From: Prorocentrum cordatum
Taxonomy: Eukaryota; Sar; Dinophyceae; Prorocentrales; Prorocentraceae
NCBI GenBank assembly: GCA_963575745.1
Contig: CAUYUJ010016470.1
Coordinates: forward strand, 35,001-55,000
Reading direction: 5' to 3'
DNA: 20,000 nt
The first letter of the stretch is position 1, and every line of letters starts with the position of its first letter. Made by a program: the position numbers and the translations under genes. The notes beneath the pieces are model-generated. The model had not been told where the DNA came from. It searched no databases and saw only the letters and a list, made by a program, of their open reading frames with translations. This document shows, piece after piece, positions 1 through 8,594 of this stretch.

Positions 1-1111
1 GGGCCGCCTCGGCGGCGCCTCCTGCCGCGTCCTCGCTCGTGTCTCCTCCTCCTCCTCCTCCTCCTCCTCCTCCTCCTCAGGAGGCGGAGGAGGAGGAGGA
101 GGTGTCCCGCTCGGCATCCTCTGAGGGCTTGGCAGCCAGTTTCACCCTGCGGGCAAAGTATGCGCCTCCGGGCCACCGCCTGGGACGGCGGGCAGCGGCT
201 CTTCCGCTCCAGAGGCTCGCTGGTGCTCTTGTTGATGTCTGGGTGCTTGCGGAGGTATTCCACGATCTCCGTAGCTGAAGGATCTTTGTTGCCCGCGGGG
301 GTTGGCGGGTGCAACTGTAACTTGAGGGCCTTCTGCTGCTCCTGGGCGGCGCGAACCTCCATGATGCGAGACTGTATTTGGGCAGCGCTGGCAAAGTGCT
401 TGTCGTACAGGTTGTCGATCTGATCGCCGTTGGTTTCCATGTCCAGGATCTCTTGTGCGAGCGCCTCCTCTGCTTTGGAACGCAGGGCACTATCGGCCTG
501 GTACTTCTCCGCTTTGGATGAGGCGAGGAAAGCCTCCTCCTCGAGGCGCTTCGGGTTTCTCTACTGCTGCCAAGTGTCGTTGATCGGCCCCTGTCGAGCT
601 TGCTTAGCGTCGAGTGCTGCTCCCAGAAGGCGACCTCCACCTTAGCCATTGCGATCTTGGACAGTGGTCGAGTTGGGGCCCTGGCCTCCTTCCGCGGGGG
701 GCCCTTTGAAGGATCCTCGTGTGCAGCCGTCTTTGTGTTTGCCCCGGCTTTCGCCGGAAGCTCAGAAAACTGGTAAGGGCCTTTGCATTGGGGCTGCGAC
801 GGTGCCGCCGTGGGGCCCAGAGACTTCCCTTGGGAGCGGAATGGCGAAGGTGTCGTCCCGGCGTCGTTGGTTTTGCTCTTGCCTCGGGGGGGAGAACCTG
901 GCCGCCGCGTTCGGGGCGAGTTTGCCCCCAGCCGTGGGTGGCTGCCAGATGCTCGAGGTGGCAGTCGACGCTGTTCGGGCAGACGATGGCACCAGTGGCT
1001 TGGGGCCGTAAGTGCCGCGCTGCTCCCCGCGGGTGCACGTGGCCGAGTGGCTCCCTGAGCCCACGGGCCCTCGCTGGAGGACGCCATCACAGTGCGGGTC
1101 TGGGCGATCAC
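1..1111 (-). pseudogene. Broken coiled-coil protein reading, runs off left edge
   Basis: I do not recognise the family. The clearest part reads on the minus strand from 560 down to 1 with no stop. It is rich in Glu, Gln, Ala and Lys in coiled-coil style; the words AEKYQADSALRSKAEEALAQ and IVEYLRKHPDIN are typical of real protein and unlike the other frames. A TAG at 563-561 closes this frame upstream. The likely upstream part lies in another minus frame (about 1050-600, with MAKVEVAFWEQ starting at 649), so at least one frameshift separates them. Near 200-110 the sense again appears to change frame, towards a Pro run then a Glu run encoded by the CTC/GAG triplets at 43-102. It may be a first ORF of a non-LTR retroelement or a decayed host gene. 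The 3' end lies outside the window. Confidence 0.45.
43..102. repeat. CTC-then-GAG triplet tract (inverted)
   Basis: About twelve CTC/TCC triplets are followed directly by GAG triplets around the turn TCAGGAGGCGG. The two halves are complementary and could fold into a hairpin. On the minus strand the tract reads as Pro-rich then Glu-rich in one frame. Confidence 0.85.
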
Positions 1112-1194
1112 AAGATGGGAATCACAAGATGGCGATCAAGGGATGGCCCCAGGCGATCACAGGATGGCCCCAGGCGATCACAAGATGGCCCTCG
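1104..1194. repeat. Tandem ~21-base repeat
   Basis: Three good copies of a 21-base unit containing GCGATCACAAGATGGCCCC start near 1132, 1153 and 1174. Two shortened copies precede them from 1104. It lies in non-coding DNA just upstream of the minus-strand coiled-coil reading. Confidence 0.8.
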
Positions 1195-1574
1195 AGGAAT
1201 ATCTACCGCTTAGATCTTCATCTTGGGGCCTGCCAGGGTCGCAGGACGGCCCCAGGAGGGTCCCTGGAGGGCTGCTATCGTGCCGCGGGATTTCCTGAGG
1301 GACGAACTGCAACCGAAACGGTCGCCTCCTGGGTCCCTGGATGGGGGCCTAGGACTGTGGACGTACACAGTTGTGACCCCGTCCGAGTCCAGGGCAGCCT
1401 CCTTCCCGAGGTCTAACGGTCACGCGGCCTAGACGAGGTTCCAATGTTGTCACCTTAAATATGAGTGCACGCTGCATGAGTTGTACGTTCGATAATTGTG
1501 AGTGATGTTAGGACGTTACCTTTTGGCTGGCTCCTGTGTTCTGGCCGTTGGAACCGGCATCCAAATAGTTTCAG
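1195..1574. other. Non-coding stretch, nothing recognised
   Basis: No reading with protein-like composition was found in either strand. The sequence becomes more AT-rich from about 1440. The open frames here are short and overlap without codon structure. Confidence 0.5.
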
Positions 1575-1644
1575 CTAGTGCTTGGGAGAACATGTCCGCC
1601 AGTGCTTAGGAGAACAATTCCGCCAGTACTTAGGACAACATTGG
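1575..1644. repeat. Three copies of a 24-base repeat
   Basis: Copies start at about 1575, 1600 and 1624 and share the core AGTGCTTAGGAGAACA. The period is a multiple of three, so the minus strand shows a short repeated peptide, but nothing supports it as a gene. Confidence 0.75.
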
Positions 1645-1810
1645 AAAAACAGACAGGAGCGAATCTACGGCTCACGTCGGTTGCCCAAGTCATTGCCACT
1701 TCCGTTTCTGTCAATGATCCGGTGGGCGAATGCGGCTGACCAGGAGCCCCGCACGAGGGAGGGCGCGGCATACCGCCAGAAGCCCAGCAGGGCATACTGG
1801 GACCCGCCAG

Positions 1811-1893
1811 GAGTAGGAGGAGGAGGAAGAGGAGGAGGAGGAGGAGGAGGATGAGGAGGAGTAGGAGGAGGAGGAGGAGGAGAAGAGGGAGGA
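1811..1893. repeat. GAG/GGA triplet tract
   Basis: An imperfect GGA-triplet tract broken by TAG, AAG and ATG triplets. It ends about 20 bases before the left LTR of the copia-like element, so the element seems to have inserted beside purine-rich DNA. Confidence 0.85.
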
Positions 1894-1913
1894 TATTGAA
1901 GACGGGGATGAGG

Positions 1914-2078
1914 TGTTAGATTGTAGCGTTCCAGCTGGGTGAGCAGGATCGGCTAGTGTGTCTGTAGCAGCAGTGAAGCAGCAGAGTCATGCCACGCTGG
2001 AGTCGAAACGGTGCGCTGGATTTTGGCTCAAGTTTCATTCGCCTCCTCGTGAAAAGAAGTTCCGGCCAGATTTTTACA
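1914..2078 (+). repeat. 5' LTR of the copia-like element
   Basis: Begins TGTTAGATTGTAGCGTTCC and ends ATTTTTACA. It pairs along its whole length with 13955-14114, roughly three quarters identical by eye with a few small gaps. Shared blocks include GATTGTAGCGTTCC and TTTGGCTCAAGTTTCA. The divergence suggests an old insertion. Minus-strand peptides starting MKLEP in both copies are shadows of this repeat. Confidence 0.72.
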
Positions 2079-2089
2079 GTAGCGGAGCC
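2079..2089 (+). promoter_or_regulatory. Candidate tRNA primer-binding site
   Basis: GTAGCGGAGCC directly follows the LTR's terminal CA. It matches GTATCAGAGCC, part of the initiator-methionine tRNA primer site common in copia elements, at 9 of 11 positions, but lacks the expected leading TG. The position is right; the match is degenerate. Confidence 0.35.
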
Positions 2090-2176
2090 CATAGTTCGCT
2101 CCACGGGTTCCAGAGCAGAGGTGGCGGCCGCGGCAGCTGCAGCTGCCCCGCGGCCGCGGCAGCTCTGCACCAATGA

Positions 2177-2844
2177 TTCAATGATCCGGGCTACGATGTG
2201 TCGTTATCGGAAGTACGGGAAGCCTGGTGCAACCTAGGCGCGGACCAGCTCGCGGAAATATGCAACGAATGTTGCGAGAACGGGGCTTCAGGTACGCAAA
2301 CGCGGCATACAAGGCCAACCACGAAGACATGAAGCTGATGTTCGAGCGTAGTGTCGCACAGGGCGCTAGGACTCTTGGCGACGATGAAGCATTCACAAAG
2401 CAGCAGATGAGCTATCATATGAATGCTTTCCAGATCTCAGTCATCAGCCGCAACATGTACTGCGAAGAGCAGTTCAATAACTTGAAAATATGTGAGGACA
2501 TAATTCCGACATTCAACGAACACTTCGGAGCATGTCACCGAATTCGCTGATGCAATGAGTTTGCAAGAGTCGCCAGGGCAGGCGGAGGTTGAATCCACCT
2601 CGTTAGCGAATTCAGAATTCTTCAGCACTTCAAACCTGTCTCGGGTGACGGGACCACGTACAGATAACGGAGCGAAGAGATGCTGAATGCGCTCGCCCAG
2701 ATGAAGCACATTACTCATGGTTATCGGACATGCTTCAAGACTTTGAACGAACAATTCGTATCCACGGGTGGGGCGCCAATCGATGGTGAAATGGACGATC
2801 TGAGACAGATCACGAACGGGATGTTCACACTGGCGCCGGCGTGA
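2177..2844 (+). pseudogene. Frameshifted coding-like region after the 5' LTR, family unknown
   Basis: Four protein-like readings follow one another: 2177-2332 (containing SLSEVREAWCNLGADQL), 2227-2550 (AFTKQQMSYHMNAFQ, EEQFNNLKICEDI), 2510-2686 (TSEHVTEFADAMSLQ) and 2671-2844 (SEEMLNALAQMKHITHGYR to a TGA). The frame order is 2, 1, 2, 1. Composition is balanced and helical, unlike neighbouring low-complexity DNA, so I believe it is or was coding. GGTACGC near 2291 and CGTACAG near 2657 look splice-like, so introns are an alternative to frameshifts. Its place suggests an N-terminal gag segment, but I see no gag motif. It could also be captured host sequence. Confidence 0.4.
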
Positions 2845-4140
2845 TGCATGTCGTCCTCCACGCGGGCGTGATCCCGGACAACACCCTAGGAACGTATTTG
2901 TTCTAATTGTTATCTCTGCCTAATTGGTTTCTCTATCATGGTTTTCTTTGGGTGATATTTGGTTCCTATTCTGTTTTCTTGCGCTCTCAACACGGGGTGG
3001 CAAACCCATTCCCTCTTCGGGGGGTGCCCTTCTTCCTGGTTTTTTCCTGGCTCCTTCCTTGCGGGGCGGGAACGTGCAACTCCCCGGAGTTCCACGGGAG
3101 GCCGTTGGGATTCCCTTGGGATCCTCCCTCCCTCTTTGGGCTCCGGGGGCAGGAGGTTGTTGCGCCTGATCACCGCGCGACCTCTTCGTGGGCTCTGTAT
3201 TTGTCTCGCTTTCTGGCTTCCTGATCCTTCGTGGCCGCCACTCCTCTAGGCGTCTCGTAGGGGTTACCCGGATAATCCAGGACAGTACTCTAGAAGCTCA
3301 CTCCTCTCCTGGGAGTCCTTTCCCAGGGGGGTGTTAGCCGTAGCGTGGTCGGGGTCTGGGCTCCCCCCCGTGCCCCTCCTCCTCCTCCTCCTTGTCCCCC
3401 CCCCCTCCTCCTCCTCCCTCCTCTTTCCTGCCCTCCCCGTGGCACGGGGTTCCCAGGGCTGCCTCGTAACGGTTCACTCCCCCCTCCTGGGCGGGGGCGT
3501 TCTTTTATCGGGTTTGTTTTTTTCGTGGCTTCAGTGGGCTCTGAGTTGCGTTTACCTGCACGCGTCTATCCATGAGACCTTGGGGGCGATTGTGCCCACG
3601 GATGTTATTCCAGGTCTGTTCGGTCATTGTGTCCACAAGGCCGAAGCCTACGTGCTGAGGCTGGGCGGCCTACGTGCCACGGCTTACATGCCGAAGTTCT
3701 GACCGTTCAGGCCGGCCGCCCTTCTTGGGGGTCCATGTTCTTTGATTCTTACACCCGCTAGAATTATTACTGCCCAGAGGGTGAGGGTTTTGGCCCCTGT
3801 GCACCGATCAGTACTCCCTTCATCCCTCGTCTGCATATGGGTTTGTTTTCTTTGGCCGCCCTGCCTCATCCTCTTTGTGGTCTCGATAGGCGCTCGGTCT
3901 TTATCTTTTGCTTCCACCCTGTGGCTTCTTGTGCCGGAGGTGGCAGTTGGGGGGCCCATAGGTCTGGCCGTCAACCCCAACAACAACAACTGGCGCCGGG
4001 GATCAAAAGAAGGGAAGTTTACGGAAAGGGGGGATAGGAGTCCTGAGTTGAACGAAGGCGACTATGCCAGGTTGGACGAGGACATCTGGTGTTTGTTCCC
4101 CTTCTGTAGGGGTCCCAGCGGATTCATATGGTTAGGTTAG
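2845..4140 (+). other. Pyrimidine-rich non-coding stretch inside the element
   Basis: T- and C-rich DNA holds runs such as CCTCCTCCTCC and C7-C8 at about 3363-3425. Open frames of 76-132 codons exist, but their composition follows base bias and none contains a recognisable motif. From about 3980 the sequence turns purine-rich, with a short protein-like reading (ELNEGDYARLDEDI) ending at 4140, just before the repeat arrays that precede gag. That small piece may be a scrap of gag leader. Confidence 0.45.
3991..4001 (+). promoter_or_regulatory. TGGCGCCGGGG, primer-site-like sequence
   Basis: An 11-base string starting TGGCGCC follows CAACAACAACAAC. TGGCGCC is the start of the primer site used by some LTR elements that prime with tRNAs ending GGCGCCA. 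No LTR end that pairs with another repeat was found beside it, so it may be chance. Confidence 0.2.
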
Positions 4141-4159
4141 GTGGGCCGCCGATTTCGGT

Positions 4160-4262
4160 GGCCGGCCCGGTGCCCGGGTGCCAGGGTGCCAGTGAATGCC
4201 CGGAGGTGCCCGGGGTCGCCCGGAGGTGCCCCGGGGGGCCTGGGTGCCCGGGTGCCCGTGTG
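4160..4262. repeat. GGTGCCCGG minisatellite
   Basis: About eight to ten irregular copies of a unit like GGTGCCCGG. It abuts the GCCCTATA array, so two unrelated short-period arrays lie side by side. Confidence 0.75.
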
Positions 4263-4264
4263 TT

Positions 4265-4575
4265 CTATCGCCTTATAGTCCTGTAGCCTAATAGCCCTAT
4301 AGCCCCATAGCCCTATAGCCTAATAACTTTAATATTCTATAACCCTATAGCCCTATAGCTGTTTATCCCATGGCCCTATAGCCCTATAGCCCTATAGCCC
4401 TATAGCCCTATATCCCTATCGCCCTACAGCCCTACGGCCCTACAGCCCTTCAACCCTTATAGCCCTACAGAGCCCTATAGCCCTATAGCCCTATATATAG
4501 CCCTATAGCCCTATAGCCCTCTAGACCTATAGTTCTATGGTCCCATAGCCCTATAGCCCCATAGCCCTATAGTCC
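4265..4575. repeat. GCCCTATA 8-base tandem array
   Basis: Roughly 35 copies of an 8-base unit, GCCCTATA, with variants such as GCCTAATA, GCCCCATA and GCCCTACA. The cleanest run is about 4371-4420. It ends three bases before the first gag-like reading, so it grew in the leader of gag. Confidence 0.9.
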
Positions 4576-4577
4576 TA

Positions 4578-5319
4578 AACAGATTCAGATTGGGTTTTTC
4601 CCGCATCATTGAACGACACTTGGAGGGAACCGGGTCCCAGGGGAAATTTATGGGCCATGGTTTGATGCCACATCAGAAAATTAGCAGGTGGTGCTTTGCG
4701 GTTACCGGGCTTGCACATTCGCGCGACATGAATTTGGCCAGGATACCATAGCAACCGAATGCGAGGAATGAGGTGGCCGTGCAGCTTGAACCGTGGAGTA
4801 CGTAGTGGAGTCACTTGAAAAGTATGGGTCTGTCTATTCGCTACCACTGTCATTCAGGGTTGCAGCCTCGATGGTCGTTCTGACCCATGCAGGTGACTGG
4901 TATGATGTCTGGCAACAAGATCGCTTCCAGACCACAGAGTCGTTTGTCACCTACCACAATCGAGTCGTTCACTGGAATTTGGGAAACCAATGGACATTGG
5001 TCTGATACGATTGACATTGGCCAGATTAGAAATTCATAAATCAATGGAGGTGCTGCGGGTTAATGCGACGAGGTAGGTCGCTACTGGCCGTGTGCTATGG
5101 AAGATACGGCCGAGAACGGAAATGCGAACGAAGTCAGTAAAGGATAAGGTAAGGGCAAATTGGGCCATGTGCCACGAGTGCGGAAGGTGTGGGCACATGG
5201 CTAAGGACTGTGCCACCTAAGTAAAGGAGCCGCCAGAGGAGGACAAGTTGGCGGACAAGGAGAGTACACATGAGGCATGGGTTGCCATGGGGCGCAGGCA
5301 GGAGCAAAGGGAGATATAG
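4578..5319 (+). pseudogene. gag: gag remnant with CCHC zinc knuckle
   Basis: Gag would bind and package element RNA. Three frames carry the sense. Frame 3 (4578-4805, one stop at 4749) ends with NEVAVQLEPWS. Frame 2 (4793-5005) carries ESLEKYGSVYSLPLSFRVA, then VVLTHAGDWYDVWQQDRF, then GNQW. Frame 1 (5077-5319, one stop at 5218) carries a complete CX2CX4HX4C knuckle at 5170-5211 (CHECGRCGHMAKDC) and then AWVAMGRRQ. A TIDIGQI-like word just after GNQW matches the NQW...MDIG gag tail I recall from dinoflagellate elements. The knuckle alone would also fit a LINE first ORF; the matching protease and integrase downstream favour gag. The start is lost in the GCCCTATA array. Confidence 0.6.
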
Positions 5320-5448
5320 GGGCGCCGAGGTTTGCCCGGGGGGTTGCGTGAAGGGAGGCTGCAAAGGGGGCCCCCCAGGAAGTTACTTAGGAGGCCGAGC
5401 CCCAAGCTGGGAAGGAGGAGGTGGAGGGGGATTCTAGCCGATCTGTGC

Positions 5449-5449
<1 letters not shown>

Positions 5450-5479
<30 letters not shown>

Positions 5480-5490
5480 AGGGGGAGAGA

Positions 5491-5527
<37 letters not shown>
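5450..5527. repeat. GA dinucleotide tract
   Basis: About 39 GA repeats with a few AAAG and GGG breaks. It lies between the gag knuckle and protease, a spacer in this family. Adjacent Arg-Glu open frames are products of the tract. Confidence 0.95.
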
Positions 5528-5529
<2 letters not shown>

Positions 5530-5942
5530 TGTGTCGCATCGGTGGCGCACGCGGTCACATCCCAGCCCGCTGCCCCAATAGCGTCAACGAGGTCATCCCG
5601 GGTCAGGGGGTGCAGGCGGCCCAGGCGAGCCCGCGCAGATGTTGGGGCTGCCCTTGCCTGGGTCGGGGAGCTACAGTGTGGAAGTGGGCGAGGCCGCTGG
5701 CAAAGGCGGACTTGCCGGCAACGTCAGGGCACCGGGGCCAGCTGAAGGGGCGCAGGAGTGGAGGGCGCAGTCTAGACGGCGAAGAGAAGGAACAGGGAGG
5801 TAAGGTTAGGGATCAAGAGGAGGCGCGCATCACATGAGTGCAGCGTTAATTTCGACCACTGCACCAACTAGTGTAACCGACTTACGGAGAGCATCGAGCA
5901 GGGGCAAAAATGATGTAGCAATGCGCCGAATGGCAGCTAGTG
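5528..5942 (+). other. Gag-protease spacer, coding-like but broken
   Basis: A frame near 5670-5800 contains EEGAQEW-like sense followed by an Arg-rich tail and a stop. A 46-codon reading at 5834-5974 starts with ATG and overlaps the start of the protease reading in another frame. Both look like remains of the polyprotein linking gag to protease, but I recognise no domain. Confidence 0.35.
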
Positions 5943-6165
5943 GAGATGGAAGGGCCCAAGAAGGCAGTCAATGAAGTGTTTGTGAGGGGCCGGGAGAGCG
6001 GCGTGGAGCCAATAGTTGTTACTGTGGACCAAGGGGCCTACGACGCGGTTGGGCCTCCAAGCGTGGAAACCAATTTCACGGTCAGGCCCGCGGAGGCCCC
6101 CCAAAGCGGCGATGACTACGGCGCCGCCGATGGGTCAGTCATCAGAAACCATGGGCGACGTTTTT

Positions 6166-6252
<87 letters not shown>

Positions 6253-6561
6253 TGTTTTTTTGCGGAAAATGGGACCCATGATCAGCATCCCCATCCAAGT
6301 CGCAGATGCATCCAACGAGCTCGTGTCTGCTCGCGGCATGGTCGAAGCGGGAATCGCGCAGTTGGATTGAGACAGCGATGGGCGATCTTGCAGTTGCCTC
6401 GAGCACTGGGCAATTCGACAGAGGACGACGGGTTGCAATTTCGCGTTCGCCCGAGAGGAGCTACGAGTCGAGAGGGGGCGAGGAAGGTAGACGAGGTCAG
6501 CATGGATAAACGTGAGGGTTTTCATATGCAGGGAACTCTCGTGACGAACCTCTACTACTGA
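5943..6561 (+). pseudogene. Retroviral-type aspartic protease remnant, split by poly-T
   Basis: The protease would cut the gag-pol polyprotein. The first half (frame 3, from ATG 5943) has the active-site strand VTVDQGAYDAV, then YGAADGSVIRNHG, matching the VDSGA...Y.AADGS.I.N.G pattern of dinoflagellate-type copia proteases. The usual Ser/Thr after the catalytic Asp is Gln here. Sense then stops in a run of 67 T. It resumes in frame 2 after it (about 6265-6370) with IPIQVADASNELVSARGMVE, the second half of the same fold (usual pattern QVADV.K.L.S...M..AG). A last reading (about 6480-6561, ending EGFHMQGTLVTNLYY) fits the domain end. Confidence 0.62.
6167..6249. repeat. Poly-T run of 67, then T15
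   Basis: T runs without a break from 6167 to 6233, then one G and fifteen more T. It sits between the two halves of the protease reading. It could be slippage growth of a short T run, or the reversed poly-A tail of a small retroposed piece, but no foreign sequence accompanies it: protease sense resumes within about 20 bases. Confidence 0.97.
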
Positions 6562-6631
6562 GTCCGGCTGAGGCTGTGAGCCCCAGTCCAAAGACCAGTC
6601 ATCTTGAAACTGGACAGCCACGAGGGCGCGG

Positions 6632-7846
6632 ATGGGGGGCATTGATTTAGGCGACGTGGAGGATGTGTTTGTTGGAGAGGAGGCCGAGGCACCCGGGGGC
6701 CGGGGGGATTGCGTTTGATCTGGGACCAAACAAAGTACATGTTGAAGTGCGCAATGAAATCTATTTGCCCCGCCAAAGCTGGCGCCCCCACTGCGTGGGG
6801 GGAAGAGCAAGCGGGGTGGTCGGGCAGGGGGGGGCTTGCGGGCGCGAGGACAAGGTATGCCAGCGATCTCAGCGAAATACTTGTGGCGAAGTGGGGCAGG
6901 GGGAGAGCGAGGAGGAGCGCCGAGGAAACCCGATCGCCATCGTGCGTTGCTGAGACGCCGCGTGAATTTGGGGCCGAGTTTCATTCGACAAGGGCGTGCG
7001 TCCGCATTCAGTTAGGGTGCTCGGCGATGTTATCGATTCGCTGTTCATGTGGATGTCATCTTCAGGAGCGATGGGGAGTCATCCATTGCTGCGCTCGCGG
7101 AAGCAGTGCGAGATTCGTGCGACCTTAGGATGGGGGTCGAAGTTTATCTGGTCGGAGACTATTGTCAAGCAGATGGCGATGTGGAAATGGCAACCGTGTC
7201 CGTGAAATGCCATATGTGGAGGTTCAGAAGTGCTTTCGGCGTCAAATCTTTAACCTAGTTCGGGGAAGAACGCGCCCTCGTATCTTGGTTGGCGCTTGTG
7301 CAATTTCTCTCATCAATCAGCTTTCTTAGATGCCAGTGGCAAGACGGTCCAATGAAAGTGTGGAGGGCGGAGAGTCAACGCGCCGTTGCCCGAGTTTGGA
7401 GCGTGGCTCATGCACCTGGGATCCCAGCTTTAAGCAGGAGGCAATGATCTGAGAGCAAGGTGGCGGGTGGTGTCTTCCTGGGAGCGCGTGGAATACGTCG
7501 AGAGTTCATCGTTGTCACTCCATGAGGCGCCGGTAGGTCTCGAGGGTTCAGGTGCGAGGGAAGTGGTGAGGGCGAGTGGAATTTAGATGGGGTTAGCGAC
7601 GCGAAAGGGTCACCCTGGCAATCTGACCCCGGCGCGCTTGGCGTTGATGTTGGAGCCAGAGCGGCGCCGCCGATGGCAGTGCCCAGTCAAGGCGCGGCGT
7701 TTGTCGCCAGGCCGTTCGTGGCTCGAGGGGTTGTCGCGGAGAAGTCGAAGTGCGTGGCAGCGGGGCCTGCGCTAGGGCGTCGCGGGCGCGAAGCGATGGC
7801 CGGGGGGGGCGCTGCCCGCGAGCCGCGCTGCGCAGGGTGCCTCTAG
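6632..7846 (+). pseudogene. Copia integrase remnant: zinc region, catalytic core and C-terminal part
   Basis: Integrase would join element DNA to the chromosome. Zinc region, frame 3, about 6738-6830: YLPRQSWRPHCVGGR, equal to the usual H..TH.PFRSWCPHCV.GR, but only the last Cys remains. Core start, frame 2, from 6857: MPAISAKYLW, where the family has the first catalytic Asp (usually S.DY); here it is Lys. Core middle, frame 3, 6978-7046: FDKGVRPHSVRVLGDVIDSL. Frame 2, 7046-7255: VDVIFRSDGESSIAAL with the second Asp, then QADGDVEMA with the catalytic Glu. C-terminal side: ALVSWL (frame 2), DASGKT and APLPEFG (frame 3, 7329-7450), GGVFLGARG (frame 2) and SPWQSDPG, ending at TAG 7844. There are at least four frameshifts and several stops. 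Confidence 0.72.
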
Positions 7847-8060
7847 GCCTCCCGGATGGAGTCGGAGTAGATGGGGTAGGAGGATCGCGCCGCGTCGCCG
7901 ATGCTTCGCCGATGCGGCTCGATGTGCAGCCCGATTTGCTTCGCGTCGACGTCGCCGGTGCGTCGCCGACGTCGACGATGCGTCGCCGTTGCGTCGTCGA
8001 TTCGTCGCCGATGCACCGCCGATGCATCGCCGATGTATCGGCGATGCGGCGCGACCCTCG
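7847..8060. repeat. TCGCCGATG-type short repeats
   Basis: From about 7896 to 8055 the sequence is built of irregular copies of TCGCCGATG and close variants. It begins just after the integrase reading closes, in the spacer towards reverse transcriptase. Arg/Ser/Asp-rich open frames across it are products of the repeat. Confidence 0.75.
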
Positions 8061-8594
8061 GGCCCCATCTACTCCGGTCTTATTTAGGGGGCCTCTAGTG
8101 CCGCGGGCTCCCTATGGAGTGGCTAAGAGACGAGAAGACCCGAGCGCCGACGTCGAGGAGGTCATTCGCGGCTCAGAGGAGGATGGGGCCTGGCAGTTCC
8201 CTGCGGCACTGGGGTAAAACGGGGGCCCATATAGGCAGCTGGGCACTCAAAGACATGTTAATTCGACAGCGCCGCGACCCTAGACAACGTGCCCGCGCCA
8301 ACTGACATTGGAGTGAGATCGCCCATGCGATTAAGTAATGGGAGACGAACGCTTGTAATCAATCAGGGCGCTGGCGAGGTGGAAGATCTTATCGACGATG
8401 GAGTAGATGGAGGTGAAATTGAGTTGCGAAGACCTTGTGCGGGGGAGAGAGTTCTGCGTTCTCTTTGGCTGCGATGGCGGGGGGCGTCTGGCCGGGTCTC
8501 TTCCGCCAAGGTTTGCGACGGGAAGAGGGGGGGCAGAGGGTAATTGTTTTCACAAACCAATCGTAACGACATTTTAACCATGCATAAAACGCAG
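8061..8594 (+). other. Integrase-reverse transcriptase spacer, left part
   Basis: Two open stretches look faintly protein-like: one ending near 8217 (RREDPSADVEEVIRGSEEDG) and one near 8365-8440 (GEVEDLIDDGVDGGEIELRR). Both are acidic, as expected for the variable linker of this family, but no domain is recognisable. The sequence turns AT-rich at about 8540, just before the minisatellite. Confidence 0.3.

Noticed and set aside
4265-4575. Telomere or interstitial telomere repeat
   Set aside because: The unit is GCCCTATA, not CCCTAAA or a known telomere unit, and it sits inside a retroelement.
6142-6984. Minus-strand 280-codon open frame ending in poly-Lys
   Set aside because: It runs antisense to recognisable protease and integrase readings and through the poly-T run.
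6965-6990. Third LTR copy, from a match to ATTTTGGCTCAAGTTTCATTCG
   Set aside because: Only about 20 bases match and the segment is explained as integrase coding sequence.
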